Shown piece by piece: positions 15,347-23,830 of a DNA stretch of 44,605 bases; the first letter of the stretch is position 1, and every line of letters begins with the position of its first letter. The notes under the pieces are model-generated. The model did not search any database. It was not told the origin of the DNA and saw only the letters and a program-made list of their open reading frames with translations. The translations under genes and the position numbers were made by a program. The DNA comes from MVRV01 sp964469905 (lineage in GTDB: Bacteria; Desulfobacterota; Syntrophia; Syntrophales; Smithellaceae). The stretch is taken from contig CAYXZW010000022.1 of NCBI GenBank assembly GCA_964469905.1, forward strand, positions 1-44,605, read 5' to 3'.

Positions 15347-17443
15347 CTACTTGAAGAAAACCCGGCAATCCACTGCGGAAAGGCCCTTTCCGGCCTCATG
15401 GACAATCAGGGGATTAAGATCGATCTCACCAATATAAGGAACTTGGACCAGGAGATGAGACACACGACAGATAATATCTGCCAGAGCATCTATATCTGAC
15501 GGCATTTTTCCTCTGGCCCCCTGCAGCACGGGGTAGGCCTTCAGTTGTCTGAGCATATCTATGGCCACATCCTTTGTTACCGGAGCCAGGCGAATGGCAG
15601 TGTCCTTGAATATTTCCAGGAAGACACCGCCCAAACCGGCAATAACTATCGGACCGAAAACCGGGTCCTGACGACCGCCGACAAAACACTCGACGCCTTC
15701 CGCAGCCATCTCCTGCACGAGAAAACCGTCGATAGTAGGCCTGGGGGAGAAATTTTCAAAATGTCGGGTCATGTCGGCAATCGTTTCGACAAGGGCCTCA
15801 TGACTTCCTATCTCTAACCGGACGCCGCCGATATCTGATTTGTGAGATGCATCACGGGAGAGCAGCTTTACGGCAACGGGCAACTTAAGAGAAATGTCTT
15901 TTACTTCCTCAGCCGATTTCACGGTGGCACCGGCAACACTTTTGATTCCGGCAGCTGCGGCAATATTCAGCGCTTCATCCGTTAAGGGAATTCGCCCCTC
16001 CTCCCGGCAGCGTTCCCTGATCGCGGCAACAACTTCTGCTTCCACCGGATATTGTCCATCGTTGACTCTCTTGTCCCGTAGCGTTTTCTCCTCGTAATAG
16101 GTGGCCGACACAGCAAGAGCTTTGGCCGCCATCAGGGGTGTCGTAAAAACGGGATACTCCTGGTTCTTCGAAATATCCAGAAGCTCCAGGGCGTCGGTGA
16201 TCATGGCAATGGCGACCGGTTTTTTATACTGCGTCACCAGCCGGCCGACATTCCCCAGAAATGTGCGAGACATCTCTGCCTCGTAAGTGGATGTATAGAC
16301 GTGATTGAAGAGGATTCCGTCCACATCGGGGAGCTTCATGGCCTCCTCCAGAATCGCCGTAAAGATGGTGTAATCGAAGATCTCACCAAGATCGAGAGGA
16401 TTCTGGTGGGCAATAACCCGGGTATGGTAAATGGTCTTCAAAGTCTCAATGAATTCCGCCGGAAAATCGACCAGAGTGAAGCCGAACCTGGCGCAGGCAT
16501 CAGCCGTCAGAACGGCATGACCGCCGGACCGGGAGAGGACTGCAACACGCCTGCTTTTCATCAGGGGAAGACGAATTATCTTGACGGCGTTGATAAAATC
16601 TATGTCGTCATCGGCCCGGATGACCGCTGCCTGGCGGAAACAGCCGTCCACCACATCGTCACCGGCGGAAAGGGCTGTCGTGTGTGACTGGGCGATTTTG
16701 GAGCTCAAATCGCAGCGGTTGGATTTTTGGACGATCAACGGCTTGCCACAGCGGGAAGCCGCATTGAAGAACTCCCTGCCCCGTTTGAATCCTTCAAGAT
16801 ACATAGCAATAACATCCGTATTTTCATCATTGACAAGGTATTCCAGAAAATCAACTTCGTCCGTCTGGAGCTTGTTGCCGATGGAGGCGAATTTGCCCGG
16901 GACAATGGCATTGTCGATGAATTCCTGCAGATATGACCCTCCGACCCCGCCGCTCTGGGCGATCATGGCTGTTCGGCCTCCTTGCGGCGTTTCCGGGATA
17001 AACCCAAAGGGCATCATCATCTTGATATCAAAATTAATCGTCCCGACGCAGTTCGGACCGATGAATCTGATTCCGTAACGATCGGCAATTTTCAAAACCT
17101 TCTCCTCGAGATTCTGCTGCCCTTCGGAATACTCGCTGAAACCGCCCGCTTCGATGACGACATGGGTAATGCCTTTTTCCCCGCAGGCTTCCATAAAGTC
17201 GGGCACCGTTACCGCCGGAGAAATGATAATGGCCACGTCGGGTACTTCCGGGATCTTATCAACACTGTTGAAAACAGGAACACCGGCGATATCTCCTTCT
17301 TCACGCCCAACTCCGTAAAGGTTTCCCGCGAATCCATGATTTTTGTTATTCAATAAAATGATCTGCCCCAGATTCATCTTCGTCACTGAAGCGCCTATGA
17401 CCACCAAGCTGCGCGGATAAAAAAACTTTTCCATACTGTTCAT
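15347..17443 (-). CDS. ADP-forming acyl-CoA synthetase (acetyl-CoA synthetase type, fused subunits)
   Basis: Interconverts acyl-CoA + ADP + phosphate with acid + ATP + CoA through a phosphohistidine, so it can conserve energy from acyl-CoA. In the 698 residues a CoA-binding Rossmann domain comes first (about 5-130, FYPRSLVVIGAS). Succinyl-CoA ligase-like domains follow, with the phosphorylated His254 in SHTTALSAG. The C-terminal ATP-grasp part contains HKSDIGGV. The alpha and beta parts are fused in the usual order. The motif is usually SHTGALAG, so the loop here is slightly divergent. The start at 17443 has AAAGGAG 13 bases upstream; a second ATG lies three codons on. It is divergent from a MarR gene. 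Confidence 0.9.
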   Translation of the reverse strand: MNSMEKFFYPRSLVVIGASVTKMNLGQIILLNNKNHGFAGNLYGVGREEGDIAGVPVFNSVDKIPEVPDVAIIISPAVTVPDFMEACGEKGITHVVIEAGGFSEYSEGQQNLEEKVLKIADRYGIRFIGPNCVGTINFDIKMMMPFGFIPETPQGGRTAMIAQSGGVGGSYLQEFIDNAIVPGKFASIGNKLQTDEVDFLEYLVNDENTDVIAMYLEGFKRGREFFNAASRCGKPLIVQKSNRCDLSSKIAQSHTTALSAGDDVVDGCFRQAAVIRADDDIDFINAVKIIRLPLMKSRRVAVLSRSGGHAVLTADACARFGFTLVDFPAEFIETLKTIYHTRVIAHQNPLDLGEIFDYTIFTAILEEAMKLPDVDGILFNHVYTSTYEAEMSRTFLGNVGRLVTQYKKPVAIAMITDALELLDISKNQEYPVFTTPLMAAKALAVSATYYEEKTLRDKRVNDGQYPVEAEVVAAIRERCREEGRIPLTDEALNIAAAAGIKSVAGATVKSAEEVKDISLKLPVAVKLLSRDASHKSDIGGVRLEIGSHEALVETIADMTRHFENFSPRPTIDGFLVQEMAAEGVECFVGGRQDPVFGPIVIAGLGGVFLEIFKDTAIRLAPVTKDVAIDMLRQLKAYPVLQGARGKMPSDIDALADIICRVSHLLVQVPYIGEIDLNPLIVHEAGKGLSAVDCRVFFK

Positions 17444-17864
17444 TCTCTAAATTGAACTCCTTTCTTCTTGCCGGGAAGGCCCTAACACATTGCTGTCCGT
17501 ATCAGTTAACCTATACGGCATTTATTCCGGCATCTCTATAAAATACGGCGGCTGAAAAATCGACAGAATATAAGGTCGGAAAAATCTTCAGAATAGCCTG
17601 CAGAAACTCCGGCATGGCTTCAATTAGAGGGCATTCCCCTGAAACCTGACCCGATAAGAACCAGCTTTTTCACGGAAGTGACTATAGGAAAGACATCTTC
17701 GTATGTCAATCATAAACTTGCCGCAAATGTAGCGGTGTTTTCCGCTATTGTTGAAATTTTTTATATGAGCGACCGAGGAAAAAACAAAAGCACACAAATA
17801 ATAGTTGCAACATGGAAGTAATTATGTTCAAAGATGTATAAATTCGATGAATGGGGGATTGTCT
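17444..17864. promoter_or_regulatory. Divergent intergenic region between ADP-forming synthetase and MarR gene
   Basis: No gene is visible. It holds two small palindromes close to the MarR gene: TAGCGG-TGTTTT-CCGCTA (17730-17747) and GTTGCAAC (17804-17811). Either could be a MarR-family binding site, and a site here could control both divergent units. No convincing -35/-10 pair with 17-base spacing was found. Confidence 0.35.
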
Positions 17865-18314
17865 GTGACGGATATCAAAATGACCCGCCCGGAGCTCGAT
17901 GGGCTGCTTTTCAATGCACTTACAGCCATTTACGCCTTCGAACGAGACAAGGTTAAGCGTTTCGAGCTTTCTTACGGGCAAATTTATCTCCTGCAACTAT
18001 TGAGGAGGCAGTCGCCAGCTAGAATGAGCGACATTGCCTACCGGATGGGGATGCCGATCAGCACAATGACCCGCATCGTGGCCAAAATGGAAAGAATGCA
18101 ACTGCTGGAAAGGGTAACCGACGAGAAAGACCGCCGGGCCATCCTCGTTTCCCTGACCGACAACGGCGAGAAAACCGTCCGGGCGGTAGAAGATCACTCG
18201 TTTGGCGTCCTTTCCGCAAACCTCAGTGACTTTTCCGAAGATGAGCTTGATGCGTTTATTACGACTGCGCGCTGCCTCGACAGAATTCTCGGCACGCGGC
18301 CTAAAGGTAAGTGA
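17865..18314 (+). CDS. MarR-family transcriptional regulator
   Basis: 149 residues (from GTG at 17865) with a winged helix-turn-helix: SYGQIYLLQLLRR, then MSDIAYRMGMPISTMTRIVAKMERMQLLER as the recognition helix region, and DEKDRRAILVSLTDNGE as the wing. This is a typical MarR length. GGGGGA lies seven bases before the GTG; an in-frame TTG at 17805 and ATG at 17847 lack a ribosome binding site. It sits 34 bases upstream of an SDR gene in the same direction and diverges from the ADP-forming acyl-CoA synthetase, the two likely target units. The effector is unknown; some relatives respond to aromatic or acyl-CoA ligands. Confidence 0.87.
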   Translation: MTDIKMTRPELDGLLFNALTAIYAFERDKVKRFELSYGQIYLLQLLRRQSPARMSDIAYRMGMPISTMTRIVAKMERMQLLERVTDEKDRRAILVSLTDNGEKTVRAVEDHSFGVLSANLSDFSEDELDAFITTARCLDRILGTRPKGK

Positions 18315-18348
18315 AGCAAATTCAAGTAAATAATTCAGGAGGGAAAGA

Positions 18349-19164
18349 ATGAAGGATTTAAGAGGCAGGGTTGCCCTGGTAACCGGGGCAGCGATGGGCA
18401 TGGGCAGGAGCCTATCGGAAGATTTACTTCGCGAAGGATGCAGTGTGATTCTCGTAGACGTAAACGAAGGCGAACTTTCCAAAACAAAGAATGAACTGGT
18501 AAAAATCGGTAAATGCACACATTACATCTGCGATATATCCGATAGGAAGGCGGTCTACGAGCTGGCAAAAAAAGTGGAAAAGGAATTCGGCGCGGTTGAT
18601 ATCCTGGTCAACAACGCCGGCATCGTCAGGGCGCAGGAGCTTCTTGATCTGACCGATGACGCCATTGAAAAAACGATCAACATCAATCTGACCGCTCAGT
18701 TCTGGACATGCAAGGCTTTTCTGCCGGGCATGGTGGCGCGCAAATCGGGCCATATCGTCAATTTCGCATCAGCGGGCGGCATACTGGCAATACCTAATCT
18801 TACTGCCTATTGCGCCAGCAAGTTCGGCGTTATTGGTTTCTCGGATGCCCTCCGGCAGGAAATGAAAAAACACAAAACGAATGTCGGCGTCACCTACGTC
18901 TGTCCGAACACGGTGAATACCGGCATGTTCGACGGATCAAAAATGGTCGCTGGCACAAAGATGCTTGCCGCCTCTGATGTGACCAGAAAAGTAATCAAGG
19001 CGATAAAAAATAATACAGCCATGGTTGCAGTGCCGAGCTTCCCCGTTAAAATTCTGACGCCGCTCACGAAGGTTCTCTTTTCAATTAATGCAATGGACTG
19101 GTTAAATAAGACCATGGGCATGGCCACATGCAACGACTCCTGGAAAGGAAGAAATTGTAAATAA
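18349..19164 (+). CDS. Short-chain dehydrogenase/reductase
   Basis: An NAD(P)-dependent oxidoreductase of 271 residues. The cofactor motif VTGAAMGMGR is at 11-20, VNNAGI at 88-93, and the catalytic Ser141, Tyr154 and Lys158 lie in FASAGG and YCASKFG. The Asp in LVDVNE after the second strand favours NAD(H) over NADP(H). The C-terminal tail (KVLFSINAMDWLNKTMGMA) resembles SDRs that associate with membranes or lipid substrates. CAGGAGGGA precedes the ATG. It is translated with the MarR gene upstream and the anchored protein downstream (18-base gap), so the three probably form one unit. The substrate is unknown. Confidence 0.9.
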   Translation: MKDLRGRVALVTGAAMGMGRSLSEDLLREGCSVILVDVNEGELSKTKNELVKIGKCTHYICDISDRKAVYELAKKVEKEFGAVDILVNNAGIVRAQELLDLTDDAIEKTININLTAQFWTCKAFLPGMVARKSGHIVNFASAGGILAIPNLTAYCASKFGVIGFSDALRQEMKKHKTNVGVTYVCPNTVNTGMFDGSKMVAGTKMLAASDVTRKVIKAIKNNTAMVAVPSFPVKILTPLTKVLFSINAMDWLNKTMGMATCNDSWKGRNCK

Positions 19165-19182
19165 CCTATTGGAGGATATTTC

Positions 19183-19833
19183 ATGAAAGCACTGAAAATA
19201 ATTCTTGCTGTTGTCGCTGTTCTGGTTGTTGCGCAGCTTGCCCTGACCGGAATCAACATTTTACAGAAGGGTGGAAAGTACGACGGAAGGAGCATGGAAA
19301 AGATTCTGGGTGTCGCCCCGGAAAAAGCAACCATCAATGACATCAAGAAGCTCAGCAAGGCCGAAGTTTTCCAGCTCTATTATGCCGCTTCCGCGCCTTC
19401 TTTTCAGGATTTTAACGGTGAATACAACGCAGCGACGGTGGATGTAGGGATCATGGCCACGAGCGCAGGGTATTATACCCATCACTTCTTCGGCCCGGCA
19501 CGCTGGGAGGGCAAGGCCTTTTATCCCTTCGAAAAGGACAAGGGCTCTGGATATAACATCTTCAAGGACGCCACCGGCAAGACATACCGGACCCGCAAGA
19601 TGGATACGGAAATCGGGCCGTCGGATCATGACGGGAAGCCCGCCTTCAAGCTCAATTACAGCGCCTACAATTCCGGCACGGTTAATTCCATGCGGGACGA
19701 GCTCCGTAAGATCAACGACAACCTGTTTATCGGACTAGGGTATATGGCCCTCGGCGGAGGGAAGATAAATCCGGCCCCCTTTCTGGTCATTGGCCCCGCC
19801 ACAAAATGGGTGGGACTTGATAAAAATAGCTAA
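19183..19833 (+). CDS. Membrane-anchored or exported protein of unknown function
   Basis: 216 residues with an N-terminal hydrophobic segment (about 4-27: IILAVVAVLVVAQLALTGI) that is an anchor or signal sequence, then a soluble domain rich in Gly, Tyr and Phe. Motif-like stretches are YYTHHFFGPARWEGKAF and LFIGLGYMALGGGK. Residues 80-100 (FNGEYNAATVDVG) suggest a beta-barrel ligand-binding fold, but I cannot name the family. TTGGAGGATATTTC gives a good ribosome binding site. Co-occurrence with a MarR regulator and an SDR suggests lipid or hydrophobic substrate handling, as inference only. Confidence 0.7.
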   Translation: MKALKIILAVVAVLVVAQLALTGINILQKGGKYDGRSMEKILGVAPEKATINDIKKLSKAEVFQLYYAASAPSFQDFNGEYNAATVDVGIMATSAGYYTHHFFGPARWEGKAFYPFEKDKGSGYNIFKDATGKTYRTRKMDTEIGPSDHDGKPAFKLNYSAYNSGTVNSMRDELRKINDNLFIGLGYMALGGGKINPAPFLVIGPATKWVGLDKNS

Positions 19834-20241
19834 GTTCAATTAACAGCGGTTTGAGCTTTCCGGTAAAAATATGACAACAAATTAGTGGCAGGGGCAGGGC
19901 ATGGTATCTTCAAGGATTAAACATATCCTGCCCCGCCAAAAATCACCTGCTACTGACAACCTCTGCTCGGTCTATCCAACCTCCTTAAATAATTTCCTGC
20001 ATAATTATTATAGCCAACGAGAGTTTTCTGGAAAAAAAGGATAAATTTACTGGCTTAATTATTAAGACACATCCTTTCGTTCTGTAACAAACAAACCGTC
20101 ATGTTTTTTGAAAAGGCTGAACTTTATAATTAAAATGGCTGAACTCTACCTTGATATATGCTAGAAATATAATACTAAGATCATCAGCATCCTCCAACAG
20201 GAAAGCATACTGCTGATGTTTATCGAGGCAAAAGGCATATT
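19834..20241. promoter_or_regulatory. Intergenic region with hairpin and spaced direct repeats
   Basis: No gene is seen. GGCAGGGGCAGG (19887-19898) can pair with CCTGCCCCGCC (19927-19937) around a 28-base loop; no T-run follows, so it is a weak terminator candidate. GGCTGAACT occurs twice at 20115-20123 and 20137-20145, exactly 22 bases apart (two helical turns), as activator sites are often placed. ATCAGCA/TGCTGAT near 20182-20217 could fold in the leader of the patatin gene. Confidence 0.35.
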
Positions 20242-21258
20242 ATGAAATGGACAGGGAAAAAAGTTGGGCTGGCGCTGGGTGGCGGTGGTGTCCGCGGATT
20301 TTCCCATATCGGCGTCCTTAAAATTCTGGAAAAAGAAGGCATTGATATTGATTTGATTGTCGGGACAAGCGCTGGCGCGCTGATCGGCGGCGCCTATGCC
20401 AGCGGACAGTCGCCTCAGGAAATTCAAGCTAAAATTGACGCTTATCTGAAGAGCCCTGAATTTGATGCTTCCAAGATCAAGTCAATCGGCCTGACATTTT
20501 CCCCGGAAAACAAAAGTCTTTTCAAGAAGGCACAAAACTTCGTCATGAATCGCTTCTTGTTTGTCCGTGCATTTTTTACACCGTCTATAATCACATCTGG
20601 TGACTTTCAATCTCTTATTAATTATTTTCTACCTGAAATAGATATTCGTGAAACAAAAATCCCTTTCCACGCCGTATCCACGGATTTGATTACCGGCAAA
20701 CAGATCGTTTTTTCCGAGGGTTCACTCCGTCAGGCTGTGCTGGCTAGTTGCTCCGTTCCCGGAGCAGTGGAACCGGTCCATCAGGGAGAATGGATTCTGG
20801 CTGACGGAGGCATCACGAGTATCGTTCCGGTTCATGCAACGCGGGCGGCAGGCGCTGACGTCGTCATCGCCGTAATGGTGGATTGCGAGTTACCCGCATC
20901 CGTCAGCATAAAAACGGGTATGGATGTTTTTTATCGGGCAGGAGAAATTACGACAAACACTCTGGAAGCCTCTGAACTGAAGGATGCGGATGTGATCATT
21001 CGCCCGCAGGTTGGAGATCTCCACTGGACGGACTTTACCCGGGCAGGAGATCTAATCAAAAAAGGGGAAGAGGCGACTCGCGATGCCCTGGGAAAGATTT
21101 ATGAAGCTCTTCCTTTATACCGGCGGATTGCTCATTTTACCGGACGCTTAATTCCGCTGAGAAAAACAGGAAAAAAATCATTTCTCCGGGCCGCAGCAGC
21201 TTTTGTTACATCCCTAAAAGACAGCTCCCCGAAAGATCATCCCCAGAACAGAGTCTGA
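20242..21258 (+). CDS. Patatin-like phospholipase, cytosolic (RssA/YlbK-like)
   Basis: A serine acyl hydrolase with a Ser-Asp dyad. Among its 338 residues are the oxyanion motif GGGGVRG (13-19), the nucleophile GTSAG (Ser43) and the acid Asp188 in LADGGIT. There is no signal peptide, so it is probably cytosolic, like the RssA group of single-domain patatins. The C-terminus (about 290-338) is basic and extends beyond the core. A weak AAAGG precedes the ATG. It is flanked by long non-coding stretches and appears to be transcribed alone. It is one of four patatin-type proteins in the window. Confidence 0.9.
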   Translation: MKWTGKKVGLALGGGGVRGFSHIGVLKILEKEGIDIDLIVGTSAGALIGGAYASGQSPQEIQAKIDAYLKSPEFDASKIKSIGLTFSPENKSLFKKAQNFVMNRFLFVRAFFTPSIITSGDFQSLINYFLPEIDIRETKIPFHAVSTDLITGKQIVFSEGSLRQAVLASCSVPGAVEPVHQGEWILADGGITSIVPVHATRAAGADVVIAVMVDCELPASVSIKTGMDVFYRAGEITTNTLEASELKDADVIIRPQVGDLHWTDFTRAGDLIKKGEEATRDALGKIYEALPLYRRIAHFTGRLIPLRKTGKKSFLRAAAAFVTSLKDSSPKDHPQNRV

Positions 21259-21436
21259 TCATATGCCCGGAGAGCCTGTAGAAATAATTTGGAGAGATGT
21301 CCCCGACGGATGTTTTCCATCGAGGGCACCAACCCAACAGTGAAGACTGTAGATTATGGGTATTATGACAGGATACAGATTTGTCACCTAAACCCATTTC
21401 CCCACCGCCCATCTCTTTGAAAGGGGAAAACCGCCC

Positions 21437-21895
21437 TCAGGCAAGCTTCAGCACCCTGGGCTTCACCAGTCTCTCAAAGTCCTGGTAAGATAGCCGGATC
21501 AATTCCGTGTGGGTACAGGCATTGAAAAAGATATTTTCATCCTCCCTCAGGTGCTGATCCACATAAACCTCCATTCCGTATAAGTTGCCGAAAGGGGGCA
21601 TGGCACCTACCTCGCAATCAGGAAACACATCCTTGAATTGTCCTTCGGAGGCAAGTTTGATCTCTTTGGCACCTGTTTCCTTCCGAAAACAATCGAAATC
21701 GATGGAGCGATTGGCTGGCATGACCGCCATAGCCATCTTTCCCTCAATGAATACGATGACGGTCTTTGCCACCTTATGCCCCTTGATGTGCAAAGACTGA
21801 GCAACTTCACGAGCTGTATAAGCCGGCGAATGAGCAATCTTCAAGTATTTAACCGCCTGGCTCTCCAGAAACTCTTTCAATTTTCTTGCTGGCAT
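21437..21895 (-). CDS. YbaK/ProX-type aminoacyl-tRNA deacylase
   Basis: 152 residues of the YbaK/aaRS-associated fold, which hydrolyses mischarged aminoacyl-tRNA (Ala- or Cys-tRNA-Pro and similar). The N-terminal AHSPAYTAREVAQSL block, the Lys in HKVAKTVIVF and the glycine/proline motif GAMPPFGNLYGMEVYVD are diagnostic. The last motif is closest to the free-standing ProXp-type deacylases. AAGGAGA precedes the ATG at 21895. It is a single gene with unrelated neighbours. Exact tRNA and amino acid specificity cannot be decided here. Confidence 0.86.
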   Translation of the reverse strand: MPARKLKEFLESQAVKYLKIAHSPAYTAREVAQSLHIKGHKVAKTVIVFIEGKMAMAVMPANRSIDFDCFRKETGAKEIKLASEGQFKDVFPDCEVGAMPPFGNLYGMEVYVDQHLREDENIFFNACTHTELIRLSYQDFERLVKPRVLKLA

Positions 21896-22322
21896 AAGAG
21901 ATCTCCTTTCAATCTTGTTGACTGGTTAAGGTGTTTTCAGAAACTATCCTGTCAGAGGAGCGGGATCAGAAATTTGCGAAACAGTTAGGTAGTAGGATGC
22001 ATCGCCATCTTGAACTTTTTAGCATAATATCACAAAAATGCGGTTAGAAAAATATATAAATATAGAATAATGCCGATGCTAACGAAGGCCTTACCGTCTC
22101 TAAAATACCGCTTACAATTTGGCAACCTTGATTACATTTCTGAACTCAAAGGTACAGCCAGGTATGTGCATACCGCAAGATTTGCCCTTTGCTTAAAGTT
22201 AAAACATCCGTACCGGTTTTTTTAGCTATGCTCTTCAGGAAAGAGAGTGTCCGACAATTCTGGCAAACATGTTTTATTTCCATCGGCAATAATTAGAAAG
22301 CTGCTGAACTACAATTTAATAT
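21896..22322. other. Intergenic region, no gene seen
   Basis: A divergent intergenic stretch between the YbaK-like gene and the protease-like gene. It has AT-rich patches (22020-22070) and no ORF with a ribosome binding site. No promoter with good spacing was recognised. Confidence 0.4.
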
Positions 22323-22973
22323 ATGATATGGATAATCATGTCGATAATGAAAAAATCATCACTTCTAACTTACTTTCAATCTCTAATACTATCATCAGCT
22401 GTCTTGTATGTATTATTTATACCGATAATCACCTACGCAGGAACTTTTTATCGTTGTATTGATAAGGGCGGTAATGAAACTCTATTGGATTTCCCATTAG
22501 AAGGACAGGCATGTAAACAAATCCGGACACCTGAAGAAATGTCAGAAAGGCAAAGTGAAAATCAGACTGTTGTCTCCTCGGATTATAAAGTTACGAAAAT
22601 AATAGTACGAGGAAACCTGATTTTAGTTCCTGCATTACTTACGTATGGCAGCAAGGAAGTCAGTGTTAATTTATTGCTCGACACAGGTGCGACAGCAACA
22701 GCTATCCATGACGAAACAGCAGGCCGATTATACATCAATCAATACAAAGCAAAAAAAGCAAAGGGAGAAGTTGTCGGGGGAGCTGTCATCGAGGCTAGCA
22801 TTATCAGGATGGATATTCTTAAAATTGGACCTCACATTATTCGCAATATGGATATTTTTATTGTGCCTTATACAGGCTCTTCTGCTAAATTTGACGGATT
22901 GCTTGGTATGGATGTGCTGGGCCGATTGAGTTATAAAATTGATTTTACCAAACAGGTCATAATCTGGGAATAG
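22323..22973 (+). CDS. Exported protein with DUF4124-like and retropepsin-like aspartic protease domains
   Basis: 216 residues: a signal sequence or anchor (about 10-39), a short DUF4124-like segment (FYRCIDKGGNETLLDFP, about 42-58), then a single-lobe aspartic protease domain. The latter has the active-site motif LLLDTGATATAIH (Asp120) and a closing flap/strand motif GLLGMDVLGRLSYKID. Single-lobe enzymes of this kind must dimerise to make an active site. Probably periplasmic. The start is uncertain: ATGs at 22323, 22338 and 22347 are in frame and none has a clear ribosome binding site; the last gives MKKSSLL, a typical signal start. Confidence 0.8.
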   Translation: MIWIIMSIMKKSSLLTYFQSLILSSAVLYVLFIPIITYAGTFYRCIDKGGNETLLDFPLEGQACKQIRTPEEMSERQSENQTVVSSDYKVTKIIVRGNLILVPALLTYGSKEVSVNLLLDTGATATAIHDETAGRLYINQYKAKKAKGEVVGGAVIEASIIRMDILKIGPHIIRNMDIFIVPYTGSSAKFDGLLGMDVLGRLSYKIDFTKQVIIWE

Positions 22974-23053
22974 ATACCCGAGATTTTTCTGTTTGTTCTC
23001 TGCTTCAGATGTATGTCAAAAATTTCAAGCTATTATTAGCCACTATTATTGGA

Positions 23054-23082
23054 TTGACAAACAAGCTCTTCCTTTCTATACT
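23054..23082 (+). promoter_or_regulatory. Consensus sigma-70 promoter of the lipoprotein/caspase operon
   Basis: TTGACA (23054-23059), exactly 17 bases, TATACT (23077-23082). It lies 110 bases before the start at 23192 and is the closest match to consensus in the window, which predicts strong or constitutive expression. Confidence 0.65.
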
Positions 23083-23191
23083 TCAGCAATAAGCAAGGCA
23101 TTATTGTCAAATAATAATGCAGAAGTTTATTGCCGAACCTATTTAAAAGCGACATTCACTGCAATTGATTAAGGATAAGAGGAGGTATGTT

Positions 23192-23827
23192 ATGAAAAGA
23201 TTCATATTTGCTCTGCTTCTCTCTGTGATTTTTCTTATGACCGGTTGCGCGACAACGCCGCCGGTCGAAATCAAACCTGTTACGCCTAACCTGAACATTA
23301 CTCCGTCCAATGCAAAGCAATTGACAGTTGCCGTTGTCATTCCCGATCCAATGTCCTATTCACTATTCTACAAAGGGCAGGGCAGTTACTCTCGGGACAT
23401 GACGGCAGATATGCGCACCGAGGGACTGCTACTGGAACGCGATTTATCAAAAATAGTTCAGGATACGCTTTCCCAGGCATTCAGACATGTAGTAGTTCTC
23501 CGTGATCTACCTCAACCTGGCCAGTATGATGCCGTTGTCAATCTGAGCATCGGGCAGATATTAACGAAAGAACGCGTGAAAATTACGGGAGAGTCATGCG
23601 ATATAACCGCGGCCTGGAATATGTCAGTGCTCGATAGCGGCAATAGGGAGATTTTTGCCACGAAGGGAATATCCTCTTCTCATAACTTCGAGTGGAGTGC
23701 CTTCAATCCCGGTCCGGGCTGGATCAGCGGGATCAATAAAACGATGTCGTTAATTCTCAGTGAATTGGCCAATGACTGGGGAAAGACCCTTTATAAACTG
23801 GAAATACCGGTCAAAGCCGGGAGATAA
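23192..23827 (+). CDS. Lipoprotein of unknown function, partner of the caspase-fold lipoprotein
   Basis: 211 residues with a lipoprotein signal peptide ending at the lipobox LMTGC (Cys19), then a Thr/Pro-rich linker and a domain of alternating strands and helices. LTVAVVIPDPMSYSLFY and LSQAFRHVVVLRDLPQPGQYDAVVNLSIG resemble the periplasmic folds of YajG-like or LPS/pilus-assembly lipoproteins; the assignment is tentative. The residue after Cys is Ala, so transport to the outer membrane is expected. The ATG at 23192 is behind GAGGAGG; the frame extends 27 bases upstream without support. It ends three bases before the caspase-fold gene, so the pair is translationally linked. Confidence 0.78.
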   Translation: MKRFIFALLLSVIFLMTGCATTPPVEIKPVTPNLNITPSNAKQLTVAVVIPDPMSYSLFYKGQGSYSRDMTADMRTEGLLLERDLSKIVQDTLSQAFRHVVVLRDLPQPGQYDAVVNLSIGQILTKERVKITGESCDITAAWNMSVLDSGNREIFATKGISSSHNFEWSAFNPGPGWISGINKTMSLILSELANDWGKTLYKLEIPVKAGR

Positions 23828-23830
23828 ATT

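Noticed and set aside
19887..19937. Hairpin after the 19183 gene as a terminator
   Set aside because: The stem is interrupted, the loop is 28 bases and no T-run follows on either strand.
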